From contig OW203731.1 in assembly GCA_934045075.1 (NCBI GenBank), positions 14,951,062 to 15,015,061 of the forward strand: DNA of 64,000 nucleotides, given 5' to 3'. The notes under the pieces were generated by a model that saw nothing but the letters and a program-made list of their open reading frames with translations, was not told where the DNA came from and did not search any database. Shown here in pieces: positions 30,051-40,998 of this stretch. This stretch comes from Yponomeuta sedellus. Lineage: Eukaryota > Arthropoda > Insecta > Lepidoptera > Yponomeutidae. A program made the position numbers and the translations under genes. The first letter of the stretch is position 1; the number at the start of each line of letters is the position of its first letter.

Positions 30051-30366
30051 ACATCATTAACCTGGTTCCGGATGAACTTAATTGATTTCTTTTGTCAAGG
30101 AAGTTAATAATAACTCATTTAGTTGCACCCTATTCTGCAATAGTGGTTGTACCTGACAGAGATTGTCCCTGGGTATATTTTTAATATTTATCCAAAGATA
30201 AGATCCGACAGATTCACCCATCACATTAGTAAATGGTATAAAAGGCTGGTGTGATGTTGCCTTTGGCCCCACCCATGCCTCAAAAGGTATGGTCAAAAGG
30301 TGAACATAATACTAATTTCTACGAAACACTATCATAATATTGTTTGGAAGCCAGTTATGATGATAT

Positions 30367-30565
30367 CCTCCTAAGCCCTGGGTCCTACAAATAGTACATC
30401 ACGAATAACGTTCTTAATTCATACCCAATGATTTAGTAGCAAGTCCGGAAAACTTACTATTCCAGGATTTTCCTCATATTTTTTTGACAAAAAGAAGAAA
30501 ATGTTCTTATATTCTACGTAGTTTAAGAAAACTTGTAGTAACTGTTACCTCCAGGGCTTAGGAGG
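30367..30565. mobile_element. Small TIR element, CCTCCTAAGCCCTGG ends
   Basis: CCTCCTAAGCCCTGG at 30367-30381 and CCAGGGCTTAGGAGG at 30551-30565 are perfect 15-base inverted ends around 199 bp. There is no ORF and no clear target duplication, so the type is unknown. Confidence 0.65.
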
Positions 30566-31551
30566 CTTAACATAGATAGATAGAGAACACTTTAAAAGTG
30601 GTTAATAATGAAATGCTTATGAAAGTTTTAGTTCAATAATTTTTTTTTAGTTGTTATTATTGATGAACGGAAACGAGTGCAGTATATCTTACTGATTATG
30701 GACCTTTTGCATTGCGGTCATATTAGCTACCTATCTCTCGGTCAATTGATTCCCTCACCCCAATAGATTCGTCCGCATGACAAAACGCTGGAGTCCGATT
30801 GCCATACGTCGTGACACAATCACTTTCCTGTCGTAATTCATTAGCCTTATCGCGTTGTAAATAATTAAGTCCACTCGTAAATTTGCTCGAGGCTCGCTAC
30901 GGCAAAAGTACGAACGACAAACGAACAGATACGCTACAAAATATTACAAAGTTCATGGCACCTATCTTGACATTCTGTAATCGACTCTGTGTCTTTGCGA
31001 TAAGGACTCCCCACCTCAGTTTTCTGACTGAAAGGCTCACATTATGAAGCTAGCACATGCTATGTATGTGTTGGTAGGTGTTGCTGTATTGCTTGGATGA
31101 CGTAAAGCAGGAAAAACGTTACTGCAAAACCGTTAATAAAACAAACTCCGATAAACAAAAGTTGCAAGTTTTTAATTATTGTCCATGCAATTTTAAAAGG
31201 TGACGAAGTGAAATTGTAGGAAAATTAATTACATAAAATTGAGAATTTTAAACGGTTATTAATATGGGGAGTGCTTCCATTGATTCTGGATAATCGGTGA
31301 TTATTTCTTCATACAAACTGTTACCTACCTAATGAGCTTGTCGTAAATATTAACAATGGTTGCATTTAATACGGCATTTTGAACTTCTGTAAAATATAAT
31401 GATACAATCATAAACTCGTAATTTTCTCTGGTTTCTTGCATTTTTATGAATATGAATAGCCTTTATTTTACCTTTTAACCTTCTATTTTTTGAATAGGAA
31501 TAAGTTTAATAGGAATAAGTAACACATTTGAATAAGTTAAATTAGTTATAA
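30566..31551. other. No gene recognised
   Basis: Apparently unique sequence; no recognisable motif in any frame. Confidence 0.4.
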
Positions 31552-31943
31552 TCTTCTATATATATAAAAATAAACTGCGGTTCGTTAGTCTCGCTAACAC
31601 TCGAGAATGGCTGAACGGATTTATATATCTTGGTCTTGAAATTTTTTGGAGGTCTAGGGAAGATTTTAATAGATGAGAAAAATATAAAAACAGCTCTTTT
31701 TTCGACACAAACGTTTGTTTCTTAGTAAAATGTAGAGTCAATTTGAAGTTTATTGCTACTTAATAAAGGTCATATTAAATTACAATCACTCACTGTTGTG
31801 TAAGCAATGTAGGTGTGTTCCTTACGTGAAAGAGTCAATTTGCTGGAGCGGGATTGGAAATTATTCTATGCACTTTAAATTTTTTTTATCCAAAATCTTT
31901 TATTTGTCGATTGAGGCAGTACGAAGTCTTTGGGGCCAGCTAG
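31552..31943 (+). mobile_element. Non-autonomous Helitron
   Basis: The 5' end TCTTCTATATATATAAAAAT after A, then CACTCGAGAATGGCTGAACG, is the usual start of a lepidopteran Helitron. The 3' end GAGGCAGTACGAAGTCTTTG then GGGCCAGCTAG, followed by T, carries the CTAG terminus. The expected A|T insertion context is met on both sides. No helicase gene. Confidence 0.6.
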
Positions 31944-31949
31944 TACGTA

Positions 31950-32060
31950 TATAAAAGTCTCGTGTTATGGTGTTTGTTTCAAACTACCGAATCGGCCTTA
32001 CCGATTTTTATGACTATTTTTGTGTGTATTCGGTAGGCCTGAGAATAAGTCTTCGGCTAT
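31950..32060 (+). repeat. Second Helitron-type 5' fragment
   Basis: ATAAAAGTCTCGTGTTATGG, TGTTTGTTTCAAACTACCGA and ATCGGCCTTACCGATTTTTA resemble another Helitron-type repeat start, directly after the CTAG end of the previous element. No 3' end found. Confidence 0.35.
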
Positions 32061-32617
32061 TTAATAGGACAAAACATCATTTGCTGAGTCAACAATTTTT
32101 TTTTATTTAATATTAATTAATATCAATTAATATAATATATAATCCACTTACGGCTACCATTACAGGACTAAACCTTTTAAAATTATAATTATACTAGTGA
32201 AATAGTATGAACATAGTGGCTCCTATGCCTGTGCCCCTAGTATCATTAGTATTCTGTAAAATCAAACATAACTTCTACATTAACGTTTACACACACTAGT
32301 TTTGTTTGTTTTATTGAAACATTTCCTTACGTTTTTTTTTTTCGTTTTAATAATTAATTAAAGCAGTTCAAATTGAAATATTCACTTCAGGGTCTGCAAA
32401 TTATTTTCGCTATAAATAAATGTATTATAAGAACAGTATTTGAGTTTGACGGCAATTGCAAAATTATTTTAGAGAATTTGCTGTAAGCAAAAAAAAAAAC
32501 AAAAAAAAACTTTACTGTTTATACATAAAACACTAATCTTGTCTCCAAAAATTAAGGTTAGCTAGTCGATAATGCTAAGTAGCATTAAGCTCGTCTGTGT
32601 GCAAAATTTTTATGCAG
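32061..32617. other. No gene recognised
   Basis: AT-rich, apparently unique sequence. Confidence 0.4.
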
Positions 32618-32700
32618 TAAAGAATTTTAATAATTATTATTATTAAAATTCTTTATTTTCATTAGATTATTTCAGAGAAGAATTATTATTCTTCTCTGAA
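32618..32700. repeat. Two adjacent perfect hairpins
   Basis: First: TAAAGAATTTTAATAAT (32618-32634) and its reverse complement (32639-32655), loop TATT. Second: TTCAGAGAAGAAT (32671-32683) and its reverse complement (32688-32700), loop TATT. Fifteen bases separate them. Confidence 0.9.
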
Positions 32701-34863
32701 AAAATCTACGCTGAAAAATGTTACTTGTGCACTAAAAACATTTACTTAGAGTATACATTACAGTATTGCGGCCGCAAAAAGCCGGCCAAGTCCCCGGCTG
32801 ACACTTGGGCCCGTGCTATTTACATAAAGTCGAATAATTAATAGCAACTTGCACGCGTTTACACGCAGCCACTTGCGTTGCTAAAGAAAATAGATATTAA
32901 AAAAAACAAAATATTACGTAAATAATTACCATTTTATTCGTCTTCGAGACAAAATAACCTTGAGCTTCTAATGGTGAAGCGGACGTAGAGAAGAAATGTT
33001 TTATTTTTTCTCAACCTAAGTTCTATTTAAAAGCGCCTTAAAAAAAGACAATAGCTTAGGTTCAATAAAAGTATTTTTCCATTTTCCTCTGTTCTGGGCC
33101 AAGTCATTGATCCTAAAATGCTAGTGGAATAATAGATCCCTCACGCTTGTGCTAGTAGCTTGATTTCTGTTTGGACTGATCTTTTCAGGTTACCATCAGG
33201 TTTCCAACCAAGGGATTAAGTTACTGTTAAAGTCTTTATAAGCATATTCTACTCAGCCACTTCAATGTAGTACAAAAGCACCAACACTGTGAACCAAACG
33301 AAGCAGAAAAACAGCTTTACTTTTTCGATTTCTTTCGACTTCCATGAAAAACCTACAGAAGTATAGCATAAAAATGACACATTTACCCTACTACACTTGT
33401 CAGATTAGTTGAAGTGGATGCAATGTAAACTCGACATGAAACAAAGAGCGGTCGAGCGTTCGCTATTCATGTAAATCAGGGCTACGCTAGTGAACGCTTA
33501 GTTTTAGGTTATGGACCCACTTGAGCGACAATTTTTGTGCCTGTGCGCGTACAGTCGGGTCTTCTTGGACATACTGTTTGATTTTAGGGGTCGTTACTTC
33601 TGATTTCGTTGTTTTAAATGGACATGGATGTTGCTAACTCTTTTGTCTTAGAAAAGTCTAAAACGAATGCTGTAAATTTTATATGAAGTTGGACTAGAAT
33701 GATACGGTTACTCTAAGTAGTCTTGATACGAAGTAATTTGTGAACTAATTACACGGTCCATGTAAATGGATTCTATTGAAACGGTTGTAGGGGCTTGGGC
33801 ATGGGAGTGTTTTACTGTTTGTGAGGTTCGGGGTTCGTATCCAGGCATGTTCTGACCACGTTATCTTCTAAGCAACGTACAGTGTAGTGCTTTGTGCAAC
33901 GTTTGTAAAAAGTACTCAGAAGAGAGTCAGAAAAGTTGTCACCGAAAACTGTTCTTTGGTAATATTATTCAATAAAAATAATACTTATAAAAACAAAACG
34001 CACACACGATAAGCGCATTACGCTTTGACAAAATTTTAATTGATTAAAAGTAGATCGACAAAATTAACCCGGCGTTAGTGAGGTCGGGAGAATTTTTCAA
34101 AGGCAGATTATTTAATGTTGCCATTGCAAAAACAGCACTAAGCTTTTTAGCTAAGCCATTGAATATAACGAATCTGGAAAATTATTTGATATTTTTTTTA
34201 TCAATAAAACCGTGTTTTTCTTCCTTTAAAATAATATCTAGTTTATTCATTTAAACTATAATAATGTAGCGGTTCTGCATTGATGCGACATAGATTATGG
34301 TTTCAAAGTTTTCTTAAAATTATACAGTGACAGATTATAAATAAATGGCAAAGTGGAAAAAGCACTCTTGGCTCTATAATATGTTTAACATAAGCTTAAA
34401 CAGATATGATAGCTGACAGTGGGTTAAAACATATTTTCTATATTTGTTACATATTGATGAAATACTGAAATTTAATTTATCAGTTACAGTCAAGTGAGGG
34501 AAAAAACAGCGTTTCAATAAAACATATCAGTTGCGAAATTTGATTCACTGAAAAAATATTTTCGCCGCTCTTAACCGAAATACATTTTGTATCTTTTGCA
34601 AACGTCGTGCTTTGAGTGTTGTATGACAACTGAAAGCTTTGGCTCAGTGAGTGCACAGCTTAGGTGCAACACAAATGGGCAAAGCCTCATGCATTTTCCT
34701 TAACTAAAAAGATGACCGCGTCTCTCTCTTATAAAATAATGCACGTCCACAGCAAAATTAAAGGAGAGGGCTTGTTATTAAACTGAAGCTGGTATAATAC
34801 TCGATTCAGTCAACTGCGTGATCTCTTTTTGTACAGATCTTTTTAATTACATTTTTTTTGTAC
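32701..34863. other. No gene recognised
   Basis: About 2.2 kb of apparently unique sequence. 32764-32820 is GC-rich (GCGGCCGC, GCCGGCCAAGTCCCCGGC) within AT-rich DNA. 33800-33850 holds GAGGTTCGGGGTTCGTATCC, a B-box-like word without a clear SINE. No ORF with recognisable motifs. Confidence 0.4.
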
Positions 34864-35003
34864 CCCATAAACGTCCCACTTTAGGGCACAGGTCTTCTCT
34901 CAGAGAGAGAGAGAGAGCATGGGCTTAATTACCACGCGTGCCCACCGCGGATTGGCAATTTCAAGCTCTCAGGTATTTGAACACCCCAAACACTCAGGTT
35001 TCT
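34864..35003 (-). repeat. SINE-B copy
   Basis: CCCATAAACGTCCCACTTTA, GAGAGAGAGAGAGCATGGGC, GTGCCCACCGCGGATTGGCA and CACTCAGGTTTCTTCACG: the 3' half of SINE-B in reverse. A SINE-A copy has inserted immediately to the right. Confidence 0.6.
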
Positions 35004-35007
35004 TCAC

Positions 35008-35175
35008 GTATCTTACGTTACCATTGGCTCAATTGGTAGAGCGCTGGTACGGATAGCCAGAGGTTGCGGGTTCAAATCCCGGCATGGGTGAAATTTTTAG
35101 CCTCTAAAATATGTTTTTAAATTTGTTCCTTAGCACGGGTTAGTGCATTAAAAATAAAAATAGTGTATCTTACGT
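35008..35175 (+). repeat. SINE-A copy with target duplication
   Basis: GTATCTTACGT at 35008-35018 and 35165-35175 flanks 35019-35164. It starts within the tRNA head at CCATTGGCTCAATTGGTAGA, so it is slightly 5'-truncated, and keeps both boxes and the full tail (GCACGGGTTAGTGCATTAAA then AATAAAAATA). Confidence 0.85.
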
Positions 35176-35197
35176 ATATTTTATGTATCTTTTAAAC

Positions 35198-35663
35198 AAC
35201 CTCTGTATTATACTCTTTTTAATGCACTAACCCGTGCTAAGGACAATTTTCAAAAACCTATTTAGAGGCTTAAAAAACCACCCATGCCGGGATTCGAACC
35301 CGCGACCTCTGGCTATCCATGCCAGCGCTCTTTCCAACTGAGCCAATGGGCGACTCACCGGCATCAGTGAAATTTCGAACCTCTTTACAATATTCTCTGT
35401 ATTATGTTTGTACTGATTTTTTTGTAATGTCTATGTGAATAATTTATGTATGTCTATTGTATTATTAATTTAATAAAGATCTAAATTTACCAAAAAAAAA
35501 TTCTCTGTATTACGTAGAGGTAGCGACATCTGGCTGAAGTAATTTGCATTACTTGCAGCCCCGATTACATACTTTGCAGTTAGGTTTTTACTTCGGAATG
35601 ACATAATCCCGGCATGGGGGGAATTTTTAGCCTCTAAATAGGTTTTTTAAAAACCTCTGTATT
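35198..35663. mobile_element. Head-to-head SINE-A dimer with nested insert
   Basis: AACCTCTGTATT at 35198-35209 and 35652-35663 flanks the unit. The left part is minus-strand SINE-A, tail outward (TTTTTAATGCACTAACCCGT), through the head to GGGCGACTCACCGGCATCAG. Then comes the shared linker (GGTAGCGACATCTGGCTGAA, TTGCAGCCCCGATTACATAC). The right part is only the plus-strand ATCCCGGCATGGG and GCCTCTAAATAGG segment. A further 96-base insertion lies inside the linker. Confidence 0.75.
35393..35512 (+). repeat. Nested poly(A)-ended retro-insert
   Basis: TTCTCTGTATTA at 35393-35404 and 35501-35512 flanks 35405-35500. The insert is TGTTTGTACTG through AATAAAGATCTAAATTTACC and nine A. The AATAAA signal, A tail and 12-base duplication fit a 5'-truncated LINE 3' end or a processed RNA. 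The source is unknown. Confidence 0.8.
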
Positions 35664-36601
35664 TTTCAATAAAATACAGAAACTCTTGTTGCGGATCTTC
35701 AGTTGAATCTTTCGCAAGGGAATGAATGTTTTTTATATTTATTTTACTGCGTATTTATTGCATTATTCGGCTTGAAGCTTGAATTTTAGAGCCACAAAGA
35801 AATTTCGATCGCTTTTTGAATAGAATATTAGGAGCGTTAGAGAATTTATTTCCAATTTATATTTGTATGAGTTTTCAATCGATTTACACCTACTTCTTTT
35901 TATTATATTAACCGAGATATCGATCCGATTATATTAAGTAACTACTTTATTAATATGCAAGATTTTTATCATTTGATACTTAAATATGAAAAATACTCAG
36001 TATTGAACAAGTATTATACGAGATGATTGTATTTTTGAAACGAACCTACAATTAGTTGTTTTCGAAAAATACATAATTATATTTTACAGGAAAGATGCAA
36101 AGTTTCGAAACGAACAAAATGTATCTATTGCAATTTTCAACCTCAGTACCTATGCAATGTTTATGTTGGTGTGTTGAATGTTGAAGCCTATTCAAATGCA
36201 CTCTACACGCGCGGGCTCGATAAATTAAAGTGATATTGTTCGCCATGCGGTCATGCATTCTTCTGTTGGTTGTCAGAAATTGTGCATAATTTAGCTGCGA
36301 TGGTGCCACGCACGGAATGGATGATACGTTATGCATAAGTTGTTTTTTTTTATATAGTTATTTTGATTGAAAAGGGATTGAGTTGATTCAGCTCTTCTCA
36401 GGAAGAGCTTGACTATTTTGATGAATGGATCATGAATCAATAGAATCAATCCGAATGCAGATAACATTCTCATTCTTTCTGTCTCTTTCTGCCTATCTCT
36501 TGACTTTTTATGTTTTTCTTTCTGTGGTTATAGAATGAGGCATTTTGTACTTCAATCTCACGTATATATCTTTTCTTTGTGTAACCTATATGTATACTAT
36601 A
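35664..36601. other. No gene recognised
   Basis: Apparently unique sequence; frames of 60-94 codons have no motifs. Confidence 0.4.
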
Positions 36602-36792
36602 AAGGCCTTTGTCCTGGAGTGCAATGTGTACATTGTATACGTTATATACATTGTATACACAGGACAAAGGCCTTCTCTCGATGAGCTGCATTACCACGCC
36701 TAACCACCGTGGATTGCCAATTAAGGTACCGAGGTATGTGGTCACCTCAGACACTCAGGCTTCCTCACGATGGTTTTCTTCACAATTAGCGA
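36602..36792 (-). repeat. SINE-B copy with inverted end
   Basis: GCATTACCACGCCTAACCAC, CGTGGATTGCCAATTAAGGT and CTCAGACACTCAGGCTTCCT are SINE-B in reverse. Its tail region is inverted on itself: AAGGCCTTTGTCCT at 36602-36615 faces AGGACAAAGGCCTT at 36661-36674, with ATTGTATAC repeats between. Confidence 0.6.
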
Positions 36793-36892
36793 ATTCTATT
36801 ATTTTTAAGATATCAGATTTCGCAACTTCGCGTACATTCGATCACTGTTTTTTAATGAGGTTTAAGCTAGACGTATTGCAGAAATCATAGCA

Positions 36893-36970
36893 GAGGTGAA
36901 GCGCTCATGGCTCAGCAGAACCGAGTGATTAGATTGAATCACTTAGGATAAGCAACAACAGGCGCGGTGT
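36893..36970 (+). repeat. Rep-C 5' fragment
   Basis: GCGCTCATGGCTCAGCAGAA, CCGAGTGATTAGATTGAATC and AGCAACAACAGGCGCGGTG: the first 75 bases of Rep-C only. Confidence 0.55.
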
Positions 36971-37432
36971 GTTTCTTGATTGCTTTACACTTTACTTTGC
37001 ATTAGATGTAAAACTACAAGTCTATGATATCGTCCGGATGGCTTTTTTTACGTCCGACATTCCTGCAAAGCGCTCGTGGTCTTGTCAAACCGAGTGATTG
37101 AAATCAATCACTTGAGTAAGCAACAACAGGCGCGGTCAGGTGCTGGATGGGTGATAATCCCTTGACTACCGCTAGTGAATTTTTTTTCCAAGCGCTTCCG
37201 TGCTTCACAAGGAACGTCAAGCCCTGGGTGCCAAGTGTCATGTAATGGCAGTCGTTAAGCCATGTCAGAGGCCTTATGCGGTTTGATAAATTCTGACAGT
37301 AAGGCCCGCCACTGTCCTACATTCCTCCACCAACCCGGACTTTGCCCCCAGTGGTAGAGTATGGCCTAACCTTCCTGGGATGCAGGAATAGACCCGTGCC
37401 CGAGCATTAGTGACAGTCAAAGGGTTGATATT
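36971..37432 (+). repeat. Rep-C with upstream segment, duplicate 1
   Basis: GTTTCTTGATTGCTTTACAC, TTTACTTTGCATTAGATGTA and a degenerate ATATCGTCCGGATGGCTTTT precede a full Rep-C (37070-37432). The same order occurs at 38110-38571, offset 1139 bases. Confidence 0.65.
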
Positions 37433-38109
37433 CATTGCAAAAATCTTCTTATCCAGCCACATGTGCCAATCGAGTTTTACATAGGTACATACATAAAGTC
37501 ACATCTGTATTTCGGAGGGGTAGGCAGAGAACAGGGTTGGCCATTTGTCTTGGTATTTACAAAACACTTTCGCTTCGTCAAATTTTTCACCACGCTTAAA
37601 ACATAACACATAGATATTGTTTACAAGATATTCGTAACACATAATTTAAAACATGAGTTCGAAATACTTGGTTCTAAGCATGTTAACTCAGACTACATTA
37701 TACAAGTAGATACCCAGTTTGTCCGCGAAGTTTCTTCGTAATTTTCATGGTAACATTACTGCGGATTTTCTCACTAATTAAACAAAGAACAATGTATGTC
37801 ATGTAGAGAACTAGTTTTTCGATTACAGCTCTACATTTAACCCAGATATTACTTACAAAGTATAGTTAAGTAGATACTATCAAAGAAGCATATAAAGAAA
37901 ATTGCATCGTTTCAATTTCTATTTCAGTCCCGACAGTACAATAGTATTGATCGAAGACGGTAAAGTATCAAGGCAGGTAAACGACCTTTCAGGTATGCTT
38001 AGGAACCTGTAGCATTGCTTTTCAATGCGGTAAATACTGAATGGATTGGAAATAAGCCGGCCAAGATCGAGTCAGATCCAGCGCAGTGTAGGGTTACATA
38101 TAAGAATTG
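37433..38109. other. Mostly unannotated
   Basis: 37491-37560 (ACATAAAGTCACATCTGTAT, TTCGGAGGGGTAGGCAGAG) is a short piece of a common lepidopteran repeat also seen at 53165-53215. The rest is not recognised. Confidence 0.4.
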
Positions 38110-38571
38110 GTTTCTTGATTGCTTTACACTTTACTTTGCATTAGATGTAAGCTATAAATCTAAATCAATGACATTGTCCGGAGGGCTCTTTTTACGGCTG
38201 TCAGCCGTCTACAAGTCTTCCTGCGCAGGGCTCGTGGTCGTGTCAAGCCGAGTGATTGGAATCAATCACTTGAGTTAAGCAACAACAGGCAAGGTCGGGT
38301 GCAGGGTAGGTGACCTTCCCGTGACTACCGCTAGTGTCATTTTTTCCGAGCGCTTCCGTGCTTCAAAAGGGGCGCGTTAAGCCGTTTTTGCCGGCTGTCA
38401 TGTACTGGCAGTCTCTTAACAATGTCATGTACTGGCAGTTCTTATAACATCTACCGGTAATACCCTCCAATGTCTTACAATACTCCACCAACCTGGACGT
38501 GGCCCCCGTGGTGGAATATGCTGGAAGAGACCCGTGCCCCAAAAGTGGGGACATACAAAGGGTTGATATCA
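38110..38571 (+). repeat. Rep-C with upstream segment, duplicate 2
   Basis: Same arrangement as 36971-37432: GTTTCTTGATTGCTTTACAC, then ATTGTCCGGAGGGCTCTTTT, then Rep-C from GGGCTCGTGGTCGTGTCAAG to AAAGGGTTGATATC. Either a longer ancestral element or a local duplication. Confidence 0.65.
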
Positions 38572-38984
38572 AATATTTTTTTATATGAATTATATCGACA
38601 TCGTCGTCGTCATCAAAATTCTGGGAGCTAAATTTTATAAATACGTATTTGGTGATTTTGATAGCAGTATGTTCATCAAGTCTTAAAAGGGACTCATGAG
38701 AAAAGCTCTCTTTTTTCCCCAAAGAATTAAGACTACCACTACTGATCCAAGTGATCGTGGTCATTAGGTGATTAAATTCATTCATTCCTATCGCATAAAA
38801 TACATGCACGCTTATATATGAGCGGATCGTGAACGTGTTAAGCAACATTGTTCATTTTATTGAGCCAATGCTTAGGTCTAAGCCACTGAGAAATTTTAAT
38901 TGACAGTCGTATGCACTAAGGCGAGTTTACTTGAGTGAATGCTAATCGTTTGGTAAATAAATGCATACTTAGACTAACGATATG
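38572..38984. other. No gene recognised
   Basis: Unannotated. The 161-codon frame on the minus strand runs into Rep-C and is not a gene. Confidence 0.4.
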
Positions 38985-39058
38985 GCCATGAGACCGGGAA
39001 GCGTGGAAATCTATGAGGTAGGTCTATGTTTTGCAGTGCGTGTCTGATGATTATTATA
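38985..39058 (+). repeat. RTE LINE 3' end fragment
   Basis: GAGACCGGGAAGCGTGGAAA, TGAGGTAGGTCTATGTTTTG, CAGTGCGTGTCTGATGATT: decayed last codons of an RTE ORF2 and its TGA tail. Confidence 0.4.
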
Positions 39059-39331
39059 ATTGCCATGTGAAGTTTTATAGATAAGATAACAAAAGTAAGC
39101 TACAAAGTAACAAAAATACTAAAGTGCTTTCATTCACAAGCAATTCTTTAGATAGTGCCGAAAGCGCATATAAGAAGTCCCAACTAAGAGTGATTTCCAC
39201 GAGTGTTTTTTTGTCCGTAGATCTCTTTCAATCTCAAAGTTGTAGTGTTTAAGGACACCGGTGTGTCCTTAGTAGACTATGGAATAGAAAAGTCTGTACT
39301 AATAGCATGGTAAGCGGGCTAGAACAACACT

Positions 39332-39532
39332 GGTATCGATCCTTTGTACGACCCCACTACTGGGGCATGTGTATTTTCCTGCATCGCAGCAAGGTTAGGC
39401 CATACTCCACCACGGGTGCCAAGTCCGGGTAGTTCGAGGAATGTAAGACAGTGGGGGCCTTATTGTCAGAAGTTATAAAGCCACCCATTAGCCCTCGGAC
39501 ATAGCTTAACGACCGCGATTCAAGACAACTCC
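39332..39532 (-). repeat. Rep-C 3' part, pair member
   Basis: TATCGATCCTTTGTACGACC, CCACGGGTGCCAAGTCCGGG and CTCGGACATAGCTTAACGAC. The next copy, at 39608, is inverted, so their 5' sides face each other. Confidence 0.6.
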
Positions 39533-39607
39533 ACACAATGCCAGCACGACACTAATTCAATAAAAGTACCTAAACCAACTTAAGCTTAACTTAGCTTAAC
39601 TTAGTGC

Positions 39608-39937
39608 GCTCTTGGCCTGGTTGAATCGAGTGGTTGGAATCAACCACTTGAGTTAAGCAACAACAAGCGCGGTCAGGTGCAGGTTGGGTGACTGTTCCGT
39701 GACTACCGCTAGTGGCATTTTTTCTGAGCGCTTCCGTACTTCGAAAGTGGCGCGTTAAGCCGTTTTTGCCGGCTGTCATGTACTGGCAGTCCTCATACCA
39801 TGTTATACCCGCCACTGACTTACAATCCTCTACCAACCCGGACTTGGCCCCCGTGGTGGAGCATACTCCTAACATTCCTACAATACAGGAGGAGACCCGT
39901 GCCCCAGCAGTGGTACATACAAGGGTTGATATCGATC
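39608..39937 (+). repeat. Rep-C, near full length, pair member
   Basis: GCGCTCTTGGCCTGGTTGAA, a GTGGTTGGAATCAACCAC hairpin whose two compensating changes preserve pairing, then CCGACTTGGCCC-type centre and GGGTTGATATCGATCG end. Confidence 0.65.
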
Positions 39938-40380
39938 GAAACAAACTTAAAGCAGTAGGTATTAAAATTTATCACTGAACAAGCGAGCAAACTCACGCCG
40001 CCATCCAAATTGCCCTTATCATCTGCGAAACAACATTAAAAGCAGCAATTACTGATGGCTTACGAACGGAACAACGATTTGTCTTGTCAGTCAACCTCTC
40101 ATCGGCTAGGGGCAATTAATATGAATCTGCAATGTAAACCTGTAGAAGATTTAATGGCATGCTATTTACCGGCTGTTTTTATTGCTGACAGTAATATCAT
40201 TAAACTTTGAACAAGAAAATATTATGAAACTTTGTATTGAAATAAGATAGGCCTTACATGTTCTTGTTCAGATGATGTAAGGATAGGAATATAGGAAGCC
40301 GCGGAGAATGGAATTAGACGCTTTTGCCTAACAGTAACGGATTGTGCCCTAGCAAAGCTAACTGCTAGCTAGCATAGCTA
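39938..40380. other. No gene recognised
   Basis: Unannotated sequence. Confidence 0.4.
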
Positions 40381-40556
40381 ACTCCACCATCCCGGACTTG
40401 CCCCTGTAGTGGAGTAGGGCCTAACCTTCCTGCGATGCAGGTGGAGACCCTAGCCCTAGCAGTGAGGACATACAAGACATTGGTGGAGGATTGTGGAGAG
40501 GACAGTGGCTAGCCTTACTGTCAGAAGTTATCAAGTCGCCCATAAGGCCTCTAGCA
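40381..40556. repeat. Inverted Rep-C 3' fragments
   Basis: 40381-40480 is plus-strand Rep-C 3' end (CCCTGTAGTGGAGTAGGGCC to GAGGACATACAAG). 40481-40556 is the preceding Rep-C segment on the minus strand (TGGTGGAGGATTGTGGAGAG, GTCAGAAGTTATCAAGTCGC). Together they resemble a twin-primed insertion. Confidence 0.6.
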
Positions 40557-40559
40557 TCA

Positions 40560-40649
40560 CATTGATACACATCCACACTGGGAATGGTACGAGTACCTGG
40601 GTCTCTCGCTTCCGATTCCATTATTCTACCCACTAGGCTACCGACGCCG
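40560..40649 (-). repeat. tRNA-like SINE head
   Basis: On the minus strand CGGCGTCGGTAGCCTAGTGG then GTAGAATAATGG resembles a polymerase III A box region. It abuts SINE-B in the opposite orientation, so its family is unclear. Confidence 0.35.
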
Positions 40650-40823
40650 AAATTATAATAACAATCTCACTCCCTAACTGTGAAGGAAAAAATCGTGAGG
40701 AAACCTGTGTTTCTGAGGTGTTCAAATTTGAAATTGCCAATCCGCGGTGGAGGCGCGTGGTAACTAAGCTATTACTTTGTATCTAAGAGAAGGCCTGTGA
40801 ATTGCATTGGGACGTTTATAGGC
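40650..40823 (+). repeat. SINE-B body and tail
   Basis: AACAATCTCACTCCCTAACT, GTGAAGGAAAAAATCGTGAG, CCAATCCGCGGTGGAGGCGC and GCATTGGGACGTTTATAGGC. One of the more complete bodies here. Confidence 0.65.
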
Positions 40824-40837
40824 AATTAAATTTATGC

Positions 40838-40998
40838 TCGCGTAACCAATGTAACCAAGTAGAAGACGGTGGAGAGATGATCTCGACAACCATCTGCCGG
40901 AGTGGCCGGAGTGCCCCAGTACAGGAAACTCTGGACTGAATTGAGGGAGGCCTTTGCCCAGCAGTGGGACACAAACATAGAGGCTCCGTAAAAAAAAA
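40838..40998 (+). pseudogene. RTE-like ORF2 C-terminal fragment
   Basis: The plus strand reads CCGGAGTGGCCGGAGTGCCC, then a frame ending LREAFAQQWDTNIEAP and a short A run. This is the usual end of an RTE-type ORF2. It is only about 50 codons long, with upstream frame breaks. Confidence 0.5.

Noticed and set aside
38363..38848. 161-codon minus-strand ORF
   Set aside because: Half of it is antisense Rep-C and there is no domain or splice context.
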